Positions 33,130 to 45,711 are shown, counted from the stretch's first letter. The stretch: DNA of 64,000 bases from Halocafeteria seosinensis (GCA_001687465.1 LVLI01000325.1:1-64000); one strand, 5' to 3'. Numbers and translations are program-made. The notes: generated from the sequence alone by a model not told the origin.

Positions 33130-36100
33130 TCAACGTAAAAGCAGATGTCGGGATGACACGAATGACTCCGATACACCACGGCGGACTGACGGCAGAGGCG
33201 GGGAACTTCGACGGGTGACCTCGCCCCCTGAAGATTGTACTGGTGACACGGGCGCTGGAGACATATTATCGGTTTTCGTTCTCGTATTTATTGCCATGGA
33301 TTCATCTTCGCCATCTTCGCTAGGCGGTCTTGGGTTTAACGGGGACAAACCCTGCCGTGAGAAGGGCTGAACGTTGGGTAAAAATTCTGAATCGGTTGCA
33401 TTCGATGGCGGATACAGGCTATTCCCATAGGCCTCAGTGGCTAGAGCACGCTGTCTCGTAATAGCCGACGCTGTTTGTACGGGACGGGCGACTGAGTGGG
33501 GACTGAATGCAGGTTTACTGGCGGAGATATTCGAGGCCTCCGATTCCTTAGAGCTAAAACTCCAGATGCTAAGGCCCGGAAAGGAAGCCTTGTGCCGGCG
33601 AGAGTTTTTTCGAAGGCTCGGCTTCCTCTGCTGCGCGTTACCGTTACTATTCGAGGCATACATATCGCTACAACTAGAGCTCTGAAAATAGACGATACTG
33701 CGCTGGCTACTTACAGAACCCGTTAGACGCTCTCGTGAACTCTCACCTTTAACAGGTGAAGAGCATCTAGCCAAAGTTCCTGCATTATCGTCGGTAGATG
33801 TGTATGCCAGGGTTCGCGAAAAAGAGGAGTTAGTCGGGGCAAAATTGTCAAAAAGAACCTCATTGCTCTTTCCAGAGATTGGTCGCCTGAACCGACCGGG
33901 AACACGGGGTGGAGTATCCCGGGTAGCATCGTCTTTGCATCCTTCCAGAGTCCCATCTCGAAAAGGGTTACGTTTTAGCGGTGATCCCACATTGCGAAGT
34001 CCACCATTAGTCATCGAATTTTCAACGTAGTCGCCAAAAGTCGTACTTCGGCTTTGAGTTTGTTGTACTCTAAAATCATCATCGGCTTGACGGGTGGAGA
34101 ATTTAGAGGATGCATCGCTCTCGTCATTTAATACTTCAACAGCACCCCTGGACGAAGCTCGCCCACGCCTCGCAGAATGAGTTGCGGGCTTGTGGTTTGA
34201 AAATGTGAAACTCTTGGACTTGGAAAGAGGGGACCGCTTATTACGAGTTTTCCTGGAACTTCTAGAGCCCTTGTTTGAGGGCGGTTTCGCTTGGGGAGGT
34301 TTCTGTTTAACGCTCTTTTGCGTCCTCTGAGATTTGCGACGTTTACTCTCCTCGCGCTTTCTTTTTGATATGATCTTCCGAAAAAGGTTTGTCTCCTTCA
34401 GCTCCCCTTCGTCGAGATTGTCTCCGGAGGGGTCTGAATCTGAACCAGCCGATGAATCAGAGTCCGCGGGCAGCATATTCAGAAGACCCAGTGCTTCGTC
34501 GTCTACGTCCCCATTGCAGGGAACAGAATGTTGTACCAATTCAACAGAACCAACATTATCAGCGGTCCTGGATGGGTTGTTCCCGGCTCTCTTCGACAAC
34601 TGCTGTGCCATTTCATGAATCAATTCGCTGAATAACACTCCCCCGTCGTCCAATGCTCTTAGAGGGGGATATAGGCCAGAGGGGCCAACGAATTCACTCC
34701 GTTTAACTTTAGGCGGCCCTTTCCATATCTTTCCGTTCACAGGTCCAACGTCTTTCAAGTTTGACGACAAAGTCTGCTGGAATGCAAAAGCTGAGGGGCA
34801 CATACTCGGATCTTTGCATGGAGGCGGGAATAGCTCATCACGACCGGGGCTTTCGAGAACAATACAATCACTTGATTGACAGGATGAGGTGGACTTATTT
34901 TCAGCCGAAGAGCTTTGGCTATCTGGGTGAGACCAATCCACTTCTTGGGCTACATCAATATCGAAGAACGCCTCGAGAGCGCTGCCGCTTAGACTGCAAT
35001 ACCTCAGCAGAGAGAAGCATAAGCTCTCACCTTGGGCTATTAAATCCGTAGCTGTATAGTGCTTTGGGTATTTGCCTCCGGGGCCGTCCAAAGACGATTT
35101 CCGAGGCACAGCAATCGGATTCTCGAGACCTTTGTCAGAGCGAAAACTAGGACATAGCCAAGACAGAGGATGCGCGACGAAGTCGCAGTCTTCCTCAGCA
35201 TCGCCAGCATTGGCGTATTCCGACGTTTCCTGGCGGGCAGCAATTATGCGATTTTTCCCTGTTTCGGAGTAGACAGTGTCGAGTGCCCTCCTGAGCCTGT
35301 ACCATGCTTCAGCCATAGTGCGGGAGCCAGCGCCGAGTTGCTCAAGCATTGGGCTTTCTTCTTCCTCAGATTCCTCGCCTTGAGGGTCACTCGAAGTACA
35401 TGCTTCCTCCGGGGGAAAATGCTTGATGTTTTCGAAGTTATCAGAAGTGCCTTCCCTGTCGAGCGGGAGCTCTTGGAGTGACACAGGTACAGTGCCATAC
35501 TTTCCGTATTTCGACTCTCTTACCCTGCAAAATAAAATAACAAAAACGCAACGTCATGTAGCATATATGTAACTATAATGCAGTCAAGAATTAATCAAAA
35601 TTACCTGGCATCCATCTTTTTGTTGTCTCCCGTTCCCATAAAAGAAGCCTCAAGTGTGAACGATGCCTCAATTTGGAGGTCCCTCCAAGCACAGACCCGA
35701 CCAGTAGACTTTTTGTTCTGTTGGACGACAAACCTGCAGTCTTCAAACCGAAATCCTGGTTTTCCTACTGTGTCGCTAACACATGGAAAGTGATGGTATT
35801 CAGTTTCTTCATCAGTGTTAGAGCTTCGGTATTCCCTCCTTGCTGAAGATGAAAGCGCATCGGATGACTCTCTTAAACGTAAACAAGGGGCTGCCCAGTC
35901 TCGGGTCGTTGCCGAAGACAAGAGGGCGACAGCTTTATTCTTCGCGGGAAGTCGAAGCGCAATGCGATATAGCCGGGGCAATTCTGCTATTGCGCTCTTT
36001 GGCAAAGGTGATAAGGTGTCTACAGAAGCCCATGGACCTGCAACATCACTAAGGAATCGTTTCCATTGGCCATCATCCCATGAGGTACAAACTGAGGTTT

Positions 36101-38271
36101 CGTCGTCACTGGAGTCGGGATCTTGGTTAGACCAAAATTTCTTTCGGTAGTTCTGAACATGGTTAGAATATAGCACTTCGGCATGCTGATGGAGGAGGTG
36201 AGCTAACGCACGCGGCCTCAGGCGGTACTGGGGCCTGTTACTCGCGGCTACCGCATGGGTGCAACCGTACACAAACGTGTTAAATCGCTTAGAGTGACCA
36301 TGAAGATCTACGAAGGCCACAATTTTTCTGTCTAGATGAACTTGGCGGATAGTGTCCTTGATAGCACAAATTGTGGGATGTCTAAGTGCGCTTGGTTTGT
36401 ACCATTGCCGGTTGAGGTCTTGCCCAGAGAGGTTGCAACGGTAGTTTCCGACAATCACACCGTCGGGATTCAGCATAGGTATTATCTTGAAAATTAGCCG
36501 CTCGCGCAACAGTCTGGCAACCGGATGTTGGCTGGTTAAAAACCTTAAAACACCCTGCACGACGAAACGTATTATTATCTGTTGTCTGATACAGCTTCAT
36601 ACAAGCGGAAGTGTTCATACCTCCATAATCCAGCTTGCGCATGCCTCGCCGGGATGTATTCTTGCTGAAATGATGACAGCTCGACGCTGTCGCAGCTCCT
36701 CAGCGGAAGTGGTAGGGGCTGTAATAGTTGCCAAGTGGCAGTGATTTCCTGCCAGTGTCTTGCATAAGGAGCGGCAGCGGAAAAATCGGCGGATAGACTC
36801 GTCTGAAGATAAGGCTCTTAACAGTTTGCACAGCCGTGAGTATGGGTATGGCCGACCATAAGCAAAATAAACTGTGTCATCTTCGTGCTGAAATGTATAC
36901 TCAAACGAAGCAACGTAGTGCTGCCTCTTCTGCTTTTTGCCTGAAGGAGTTATAGTGCTTGTCTCGATCCCACGAAAATATGTAATGTTTGTGCCCACAC
37001 GGTGCCATCCCACTCCATTCGTTTCACTCTCTTGGAGAGAAAATCCGACCGGGCGCATGCCATAATTGAACAGAGAGTCATCTTTACTATTGTTGGCAAT
37101 ATTAAAGCGAACAGTCTGCCCTTTCATTGCTCCTTTGACGGAGAAGTAAAACCACTGGGTGTTACCTGTAATGTCGATTCCGAAAGCAAGCTTAACTCTA
37201 GAACTTTCTTTTTACATATTTGCTTCTCAATGCTCACCTTTCGAGTTCACGTCGGGACGCATCCAACAATCGTACTCCTGGTGGTACACTGCTCCAATAC
37301 CATAACGTTTCAAGAGATCGAAAGTATTTCTCCTGGAAAAGAGGCATGCGAAAATGGTGAAGATTGTCGGCAATGCAGAGGGACCACAGTGTGGAATAGA
37401 CGTACCTGAAATCACTCGATCGATGGCAAACTAAGTCCGCTTGTCCTAGGTTACCCGATTCAAATCCTGCGTCAAACCTAAGTATAGGCCATTGAGACCG
37501 TGGAAAATCGCAGTCGTCAGGGATAAAGCCCCGGGGCTCGTTTATACCAGCAGGATAGCCGGGTTCTTCAGTTACATTGTCTTGGTGAAAGCATGTTACC
37601 GGCACTGATGTTTTCTCTTGAAGTCCCATTTCCAGCAACCCTTGGTAGGCGCCCTGTAAAACCCATGCCCTATTCACATTGTGTCCGTATCCACCCAACT
37701 CTAGTGCGTTAAAGTGTTCTTTTTCTGAGTCTGCAACAGCCGGTACAGCTTGCTCATCCCAGGGGGTGAGTGATTGTACATCGATGACTTTCCCAGGTTT
37801 AAGCAAAGGTATTGGTGGAGACTGGGGTCTGTTAGGATCATCTTGCGCAAGAGCTTTGGCGTTGTCTTCAATATCACCCTCCGCCTCTTGTAGCATCTTT
37901 TCACTTTCCAGCATGTCATCCTCCGCGGGCAAGTAATCATCGTCCTCATCATCATCTGAATATCCGCCACTAAAATCATCTTCATCTTCGTACCCTCCTT
38001 TTTCATAGGTCATATCACTCTTTTCATCTCCACCCTCATTATCGTCATTGACTTGCGTGCTACGCGAGGATACCCCATCTTCTGTCACGTTGGACTGTCG
38101 CTTCAGCGACACCTTACTGCCCTCTCGTTGGTCTTCGCTATCAAAATCGGAGTCGGTTTTACATTTTCGTGTATCAATCGGCGAAAACATCCCGCTCGAA
38201 GCATCTTCGGCGTCCTGAGATTCCATTGAATCCCCTCTATCCCAGGGTTTTATCGTGTTCTCTTCACTCAT
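33130..38271 (-). CDS. Cytosolic carboxypeptidase (M14D, tubulin-processing) with long tail
   Basis: Five exons: 38271-37406, 37332-37238, 37165-36621, 36554-35605 and 35524-33130. They give 1616 residues, with introns of 73, 72, 66 and 80 bases. These enzymes trim glutamates from the tails of tubulin and other proteins. Zinc ligands are in HPGE (His 491, Glu 494) and LHGHS (His 587). NPDGVIVGNYRCNLSGQDLN is the family substrate-binding motif. The likely catalytic Glu is in SFTLEASFMG (Glu 804). The N-terminal domain carries the typical HTQWFYF-like segment (here NTQWFYFSVKG). The first 130 residues are strongly acidic. There is an insertion of about 100 residues, Ser/Asp-rich, between His 587 and Glu 804. 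The C-terminal ~750 residues after the catalytic domain are Ser/Lys/Arg-rich and probably disordered. AGBL2/3- and AGTPBP1-type members are candidates for the closest relative. Confidence 0.88.
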
Positions 38272-39160
38272 TGTCCCCCCACGAAACCCGGAAATTAAGC
38301 ACTCATCCTTCCACAGGAGCAGAACTGTGACTCAAGGACATGCATTAACCCGACCTGCAAAATCGATAAATGCGAGAATCATGAGCGATACAATGCCAAA
38401 ATACCACTATATCGGTAGATAGAATTTGTCCGTCAATTAACGCTTATTCAACGAGAAGCGCATCTCCGTCAAGTGAAGCCTATTCCTCTCCTATCACTCT
38501 TCCAGACGAATAGTGCATAGAGAGGAAGACATTTTTACACCATCTAAGCCATCGTGTTGTCACGGAAATGGACTATAATGGCATGAAAACTTACCCGTCA
38601 GGTCTCCTGCTCAACGGAGGCCCCATGAGACGACGATTCTCTTTGTCCAACTTTTCCCTACTGTGGAGCTCTTTTTCGGTGTCCGACAAGCCAAACTACT
38701 GCTATTCTACTGAAACTTGCCAATCGAACGATTGGACGGAGGTATGACGCTCTATGAAGGACGAAAACGTCGCCACAAGAAAGACTACTTTCCGGTCCCG
38801 GGCCTGACAGCAACTCCGTGATGAGCCCCAAGTCAATCAAGCAACACACACTTTACTACACAAGATACGGATCGTGCTCACAGAAGGACGCACTGATATG
38901 CCGTAACATCGAAACCCTAGCGAGAGTTAAAATAGTTTTCATAGTGTCAACCCGACAGATAAGCCTACTCTGTGGAAGATGGTATTCGGGTGAGTTCGGC
39001 CCGGGTCCCATGCCCCAACTTCAACTTGCTTGCCCCGAGACAATGATTGCGTTATTCCGAGGTACATTTTTGGCGAAGTAACACTAAATGTTTATTGTGA
39101 ATCAATTCGTCTTTGTCTCTGTTGGCGGGTGGGGTCATCATTTTATTAGAGGAAGCAAAG
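38272..39160. other. Intergenic gap between divergent genes
   Basis: About 890 bases upstream of both the carboxypeptidase (leftward) and ALG3 (rightward). Only short unpersuasive frames occur. No RNA gene or repeat was seen. Confidence 0.45.
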
Positions 39161-40681
39161 ATGGCGAACCAAAAGCAGCAGGGTCTGTTTGTGAAACTAC
39201 TGACTTCGTGGGACTATTTCCCTATTTTAGCCGTCTGTTTGCTCGTTTTCGACACCCTTCTCAGTATCGCAATCGTATGGAAGGTACCATGTACGTGGTG
39301 GTTGCAATGTGGTCATTTTTGCCTCACAGCGTGCGATGCCTTGCTCTTGGCACGTATCCGAATCAGATACGGAAATCGATTGGGTAGCGTATATGCAAGA
39401 AGTATCAGGATTTTTGCAAGGAGAACGGGATTATTTGAAGATCAGAGGTGATACAGGACCGCTGGTATACCCTGGTGGGTTCGTATACATTTACAGTGTC
39501 CTGTACTACTTGACGGACGGAGGATCACAAATCCACAGAGGTAAGGAATCCGACATCTCGTCGTGTCTGGAACGATTAAGATGCACCGTGCTCCTTGCAG
39601 CTCAATACGTCTTTTGTGCCGTTTATATTGCAACTCTTGCCTTAGTACTAGGGATATACGAGCGGGCTAGGTACGTCTTCGACCACACTGAATGCTCAAT
39701 GGTTCGCTCTGAGGGAGATTCTCGGCTGCAGGATTGCACCACCGTGGATCGTTATTCCATTGGTACTATCGAAGAGAATCCATTCTCTTTATATGCTCCG
39801 TCTATTCAACGATGGAATCGCGGCAGCGTTAGCATATGGGGCAATCTATTTATTTTGCAAACATCGTGTACGTCCCCACACTCGGAAGTAGATGTACTAT
39901 GTTCCAAGAACACTTGCTCAATGCACGTGCAGTGGAGAATTGGATGTATCATTTTCAGCCTGGCAGTGTCCGTAAAAATGAATGTGCTTCTATATGCACC
40001 AGGGCTACTACTGCTGCTATTATGCAACACCGGCTTTCAGGAAACGCTGGTGTGCCTTACGATATGCGGTGCGATCCAGCTTATCGCTGGAGCACCGTTC
40101 CTAGCCTCCCATCCAATTTCTTACCTTTCCAAAGCGTTCGAACTCTCCCGCGTATTTCTGTACGTTCTTCGAAGTCGTTGAAAGCATACTTGCCGTTTTT
40201 TTTTTTTGGTTTTACTGATCTTTTCCCTCGCAGCTATAGTGAGACGGTGAACTTCAGATTTCTCCCGGAAGAGGTGTTCGTTTCGAAAACACTAGCAATA
40301 TTGCTTTTGGTTTGTCATATTCTTACGTTATACTTGGCATATAGGCGTTACAGCCCAATGCCGTTGAGCACACCGAGTGCTATATTTGTGGTCATGGTGG
40401 TCAGCAACTTCATTGGTGTGGTGTTCGCAAGAACGCTGCATTATCAGTTCTATAGTTGGTACTTCCACTCTCTGCCAGCCTTAGTCTATTTTGGGCTATG
40501 GAAGTGGAGAATGCCTCCCGCTATTCGGGTTATAGCTTGCTGTGTACTCCTTGGGTGTGTTGAATTGAGCTTTAATGTGTATCGCGCAACCTGGTGGTCT
40601 TCCGCACTGCTACAGACAACCCACGCAAGCTTGCTACTCTTGTTGCTAATCAGCCACCCGCGTTCCACGAAGGAGGATTGA
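39161..40681 (+). CDS. ALG3: Dol-P-Man:Man5GlcNAc2-PP-Dol alpha-1,3-mannosyltransferase
   Basis: Five exons, 39161-39283, 39330-39670, 39732-39867, 39933-40159 and 40234-40681, with introns of 46, 61, 65 and 74 bases, give 424 residues. The enzyme adds the sixth mannose to the dolichol-linked oligosaccharide on the luminal side of the ER. Signature segments are DTEIDWVAYMQEV, RGDTGPLVYPGGFVYIY, IHSLYMLRLFNDG, FSLAVSVKMNVLLYAPG, NFRFLPEEVFVSK, LHYQFYSWYFHSLP and ELSFNVY. All correspond to the human ALG3 order. About ten hydrophobic helices are expected. The unspliced frame in the middle reads nonsense; only the intron at 39671-39731 restores the conserved segment before IHSLYML. The 46-base first intron is unusually short for this window. 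Confidence 0.93.
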
Positions 40682-40879
40682 GCCAACGGATGAAAGGAGT
40701 CACCCGAACCTTCAATTTTAGTCCGAGGTTGTATTCTTGCGGTTTAGTCGCTGAGGAAATGGATGGCCTATGATATACACTACCCAGCTAGCGGTGATTA
40801 AAACACCATGTGTATTACGCAGTGCAGTACGATCCACTTAATCATACAAGTGTTGCATCAGCAACCATAGTGTGGTCTT

Positions 40880-43468
40880 TTACTGAGTATACCAGGAATT
40901 TCCATGAGGCAACGAAGACGATTGAGGGACTGTATAACTACCAAATTCAGTTGGATTTCCAAAAGCGTTGGGGGCGTGGCCTCCTCGCTGGGGCGCCGGA
41001 GCATTTGTAAACTCATACCCATTCGGGATGCCGGCAGGCTGATTGTTATCTAAACCAGAACTTGCCCCCTGAGCGACAAAGGCGTTGTTGTAATCAGCAG
41101 GTTCCCTGTTCACAGGATGCTGTTGCATGGGAATTTGCTGATTACCCGCAACTCCTGGGAATCCAAACTGGCCTCCCTTCAGACCCGGAGGACCGCTCTG
41201 TTGAGCGAAGAAATTTTGGGGCTGCTGTGACCCTCCCCTAGGAGGACTTTGGGCAGGGACGCCTTGGGCAGCAGCATTTTTCTGAGGCTGCATAGAGAAG
41301 GCATTGTGGTTTGGGAAAAACGCGCCCTGAGGGTTCATGGCCATGCTTCCCGGTATTTGGAAGGCATAGGGATTCTGATATCCGCTGTAAGTGCTAAAAC
41401 CCGCCGGATTGTATGGTGCAAAATTTTGAGGTTGCTGATGCTGTACCCCCTTCTGCCCCGCATGGCTTCCTTGGGAGGGTGGTTGATTGCCGAAATTCTG
41501 CCCCATTGGCGGAAACCCTTTCTCAGCAGGTGCAATTCCGGGTGGTGCTGACGCAGGAGCGTCATGTGCAGGGGCGTCGTTCGTGTGCATCGATCCCGAA
41601 CTAGATGGCCCGGAGCTCTGCAAGGATGCACTAGCAGTGGGATAGAAATTCTGCATTGGGAAGTTACCGTAATAGCCCTGTTCATTGACCGGAGCTCCGT
41701 GCATTGGCATCGGACCACCCATGAATGCTCCCATTCCACTGAAGTCTCCCATGCCCATTGGCATGGGCGGCATCTGCCCACCATACATATTGTAGTTACC
41801 TGCATCCATACCCATCATGTTACCGGGCATCCCTGGAACCATGCCACTGCTAGTGGCTTCATTTGCCCGGCCTCCATAACCCTGGTTTTTAGCACCTCGG
41901 CCACGGCCACTTGAATTCCGATTATGACTTCTTCCTCCACCGCGTCTGTTGTCGCTTTGTTGCGGCTGTTGCCTTCCGTTATGCTGACGTCGTTGTCTGC
42001 CATCCCCATTGTGCTCGTAAAACTCTTGTTCCTGTTCCTTTCGATGCTGTTCTTCGGCTTGAGCCTGCGCATGTGCTTGTGCGATCCTTTCTGCTTCCAA
42101 GTCCTGTACCTGAGTAACTTTTTGTTCGGCGGGTGGGAAGCGTACTTCCTCCTGAGTTCCACTGGCAACAGACAAATTACGGATGCCACCTTGAGCCATC
42201 TCTGTTTCATACGACACAGTGTCCTCTTCTTGGACACCGAACTTAATATCTGATTTAGCGAGGGACTCAATAGAGCCAAAGTTTAATCTCTGAGTAGGTG
42301 CAGATGTTTCTTGCGGGGGTTGTGCCTCCAATCCGAAGCTGAAACTGCCTTCAGGAGCATTACCAACTTCACCCAGCCGAACCTTCTGTTCCTGAGGCAC
42401 GACGTTTCGTGCGCTAGCTACATCTCCGCTTGGGGGATGTCGTCGGGACGCTTCAACAGGTTGTGGGTTCTGATCAAGCTCAGACGATGGAGTACTGCTT
42501 TCCCCTGCTGGATGTTCTACGGCACCTGCCTGCCGTGGCTCTTCAGCCTCTTGTTTCTGTTTTCCTCGCTTTCCTCCACGAGACTTTTGTTTGTTATTTG
42601 AAGACCTTTGTCGGCCTTCTTCATTGGTCACCGGTTTTGCCGTCTCTTCCTGTTGAGGGGGAGCAGGGGGTCTCTGATGTTGCTGCTGTTTCTCTTGAAG
42701 CACTTGCTGTAAAGGTTTCTCACCCCAAGCCCCTTTTGGCTGTTGCACTACTTTCGTGGTAGCCTCGGAGTCAGTCTTCTTGGGCCTCTGCTGCGGTGCA
42801 TTTTGACCACCTCCTTTTGAGCCTTTTGGACCTTGGGATGGCCCCGTTCTTTCCTGCTGTCGGGAAGGAGCCGACTTGTCTGGCTTGTTGGACGGTCTTT
42901 CTCCTCTGCCTCTGGACTGTTGCTGCTGACCCTTTCCGTTCGACCTCGAAGGTCCCCCCTCTCTTCGGCCTCCTCGTTGTTTTGGACCTCGTTCGTTAGC
43001 CGGCTGCCGTTGACCTTCTTTCTTAACAGCATTCGTTGGGTGCCCCTCCGGAGTTGTCTCGGCAGCTTTCGGATTCGGCTGCGAATACAATAGTCAGTAA
43101 GAAGAGAAGAACACAACACCGGTTGCACTGCGACTATTCCTACCTTGTGCCTTCTGCTCGCCGCCGTCTCCCACACGGGTAGCTCCAATTGGTCTGCTTG
43201 GGAAAAGTTCAAAAACTATACAGAATATGTTACTTGGGTGGGTCGCTATGACCGGCTTACCTGTTAGCCATCGCTGCATGTCATCTTGGAATCCTTGGGA
43301 GTTTGTTGGGTGCTTCTTAATCAAGAAAGCCAATACTTCGGGCGCCTCAAGCCCTTGGACTCCCGTCTCTGGTACCGATCCCAGTAACTCATCGAAACGT
43401 GCCCGTTCTTCCTCACTGAGACTGCTTTCTATACTCTTCTGTTCATTTTCCTTAGCCGATTCGTCCAT
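40880..43468 (-). CDS. Low-complexity RGG/Gln-rich protein, likely RNA-binding
   Basis: Three exons, 43468-43261, 43193-43144 and 43078-40880, with introns of 67 and 65 bases, give 818 residues. The first 70 residues are folded-looking and acidic (SEEERARFDELLGSV, EVLAFLIKKHPTN). The next 200 are Gln/Lys/Arg-rich with RGG-type repeats. A segment RLNFGSIESLAKSDIKFG sits in the middle. A second RGG patch precedes a long Met/Gly/Pro/Gln/Asn-rich, prion-like region. No RRM or other domain is visible. Such a composition is typical of proteins in ribonucleoprotein granules; that is inference only. The exon 2 acceptor is a tandem AAG-CAG, so two proteins differing by one residue could be made. Confidence 0.7.
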
Positions 43469-43661
43469 GACTGTCTGTAATCCTCAAACGAGGTTATCGA
43501 ATGCACTCAAATGCTTTCTAAACGCAAACTTCTCGACAGAAACTCGAGTCTCTCGCCTGTGCTTTGAGTGACACATAAACATAAGTGAGGCAAGAGCAAT
43601 CAATAGGCATCGCACAAACACGTTACACTATGAATATACGACAATAAACACACCAGCATCA

Positions 43662-44132
43662 TCACACATTTTCCCTTGGGGTGTTGTACCCGAAAACGAG
43701 TGCACGGAGGTCTTGTTTGCTGAAGCCGTGGTCGACTTTTCCCTCGGGCCCGAAGTCAGTTGTACAGGGGAGTCCCCAGGGAACAAAAAAGGTATGCAAG
43801 TTTGAAGTTTCTTGAAAGCATTTTTTCCAAAGGCAGAATAAGCACACGAGTCTTACCTCCACTTTTTTGAGACAAGCGAGAAAATCGAATATCACTGAAG
43901 TGTTTATGCAAATGTACACAATATGTGTATTTGATCCCATCAACAACCGTGATGAATATGTACTTGTAGGCATTCAAATGGAGCAAAAATGAGCCTTTTT
44001 CTAAAAGTAGCACAAAAGTTTGCTGCGTCCAAGACAAATTCCTGTATAATACAGGCTGTATTCAGATAGATAGAAAGATATCGGCGTAACAGATAGATTG
44101 GGAAAGGTGTCTACAAATAGAAGTAGAGTCAT
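43662..44132 (-). CDS. Small protein, function unknown
   Basis: Proposed three exons, 44132-44115, 44055-43857 and 43810-43662, with introns of 59 and 46 bases, give 121 residues with consistent phases. The central segment AYKYIFITVVDGIKYTYCVH and the end, DFGPEGKVDHGFSKQDLRAL then VFGYNTPRENV, look like a folded cytosolic protein. The first exon and its GTAGAC donor are the weakest part, and another start is possible. The last intron has a good GTAAGA donor but an AAG acceptor. If right, its ATG lies only 57 bases from that of UMP1 on the other strand. No family was recognised. Confidence 0.4.
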
Positions 44133-44189
44133 TGAATCGGTTTCGTTCGTATTTGAAGAGTTGAGGTGGATATTTACAGACGAGACGAG

Positions 44190-44806
44190 ATGAGTGCCGC
44201 TGAGTCCGTAAGTGAACAACGCTGTGTTTTGCTTTCTTTTTACACGTTTAGTATTTGCTAATTCCGATGTTGTTCTAATGAATGGACCGCATTTGTTCAT
44301 TGATACTTTCACTCTTTTTCTTCTTCTGTATGTTCGTTGCTTGCAGAATATACCGTCGATCCCTCTCCAGGATGCGCCCTCCGACCCTGCACGTCAACCG
44401 GCTTCGTCTTTTCAGCAGGATGCCAAGGCACCAGCGGCTGTACAACAAATCGAAGAAAACGTAGGTGGAAAACTTTATCTTTTATGTAGAGGGGTGTATC
44501 GTTCAATGACGTTTAGTTATTGTTTTGTGCTCGACGCAGAGATTGAACCAAGATTGGCAACAGCAGCTATTCCAAGCTCAATTAGTGTACGGAGAGCATG
44601 CAGCTTTAGAGATGGAAATGGATAGGAAGATTTTAAAACAGTTTCAGAGATTGCCCGGTATAAAGAGTAGTTTCTTAGGCCTGGATACTGTAGTGGGGAG
44701 GGAGTATGAGATAGACTTCGAGGACTACCTGGGCACTGAAATCGAACACGAGCGTCCAACCAAACCAGGGGTGCATGAAATTATGGAGAAAAAACTTGGA
44801 TTGTGA
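44190..44806 (+). CDS. UMP1: Proteasome maturation factor UMP1/POMP
   Basis: Three exons, 44190-44207, 44347-44460 and 44540-44806, with introns of 139 and 79 bases, give 132 residues. The C-terminal half matches the family: RLNQDWQQQLFQAQLVYGEH, LKQFQRLPGIKSSFLGLDTV, EIDFEDYLG and the ending IMEKKLGL, compare human VEYKLGLL and ETIGFEDILND. UMP1 is a chaperone of the half-proteasome; it holds beta-subunit propeptides during 20S assembly and is the first substrate of the finished particle. The short N-terminal part is Pro/Ala/Gln-rich and disordered, as usual. Length fits (yeast 148, human 141). Confidence 0.93.
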
Positions 44807-44967
44807 ATAAATGCGAATTGATTGTGGTAAACGAGGACATATTGTTAGAACAATAAACGCAGGAAGAGGGTTACTAACATAGTTGATGTATCATTCTTTC
44901 ATAGGCGAGCAAGCTGAATACTGTCATCGACATCGACGCACTGTCTCTGTTCTTGAACAACCTCAAA

Positions 44968-45536
44968 TTATTGTCTCTTTCCTTGGTCATCTCGCTTTAC
45001 CAACTCACTAAGGGCAAGGTCACTTTGTCCCTGCATGAAAGATGTCCCAACGACAGTCAACACCAATTACAGCACGCACCACCTTCCTAGCAAGACGTAC
45101 CTGTGTTCTAACGAATCCAGAGAAGGCATATGTGTTGAACTTTCCGGTGTATTTTCCTGTATCCGGATCTACTTCCCCAACGTTGATCTGTATAGCCACG
45201 AATAACCACACGCAAGTCAATTTGGTACCGTAGTCCAACCCAAGCCCTGGGCCTGTCCTGGAAGGGATTCTTCAGGGGAGGCGGCCACCTTAGGTCTTTT
45301 TGTAGTTTCGGCTAGCCCCTGGCCTCCATGACGTTTGCATTACAGGCGCTCTCAACATACCTGAACCGACGAGTGATCGTTGGCGCTAATCAATCTGTTG
45401 GTCCACGCGCTGCAGAGGAGCGACATAAAAAATAGAAGCATAAAGTGAGCTGTATAGCAAAAGTGACGCCGAGAGGGGTCCCTTACCATTTCCGTGGGAT
45501 ATACAGGTCGACGTTTTCTCCTTTGTCGTTCTGCAT
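44968..45536 (-). CDS. RPS21: 40S ribosomal protein S21 (eS21)
   Basis: Four exons, 45536-45487, 45409-45361, 45187-45101 and 45030-44968, with introns of 77, 173 and 70 bases, give 82 residues, the usual length of eS21. The start MQNDKGENVDLYIPRKC matches the family. It continues with AWTNRLISANDHSSVQ, INVGEVDPDTGKYTGKFNTY and AFSGFVRTQ, then a charged end. It is a small-subunit protein near the platform and is needed for 18S rRNA processing. The 173-base second intron is the longest in the window. Confidence 0.95.
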
Positions 45537-45711
45537 TTTGCTATAATGAATCAAGTACCGACACCAGATGCACGGAAAGCAATGCCTGATATTCTTCCTT
45601 GTAGGAGTCCCTTGTATAAGCCTGGATCAATCAAATCAGCTTGCTCTCGCGAAGGTGGTTGGATTACGGGGCGGGACTCTCCGAGACTAAGACCGGTAGA
45701 ACGCCCAACAA

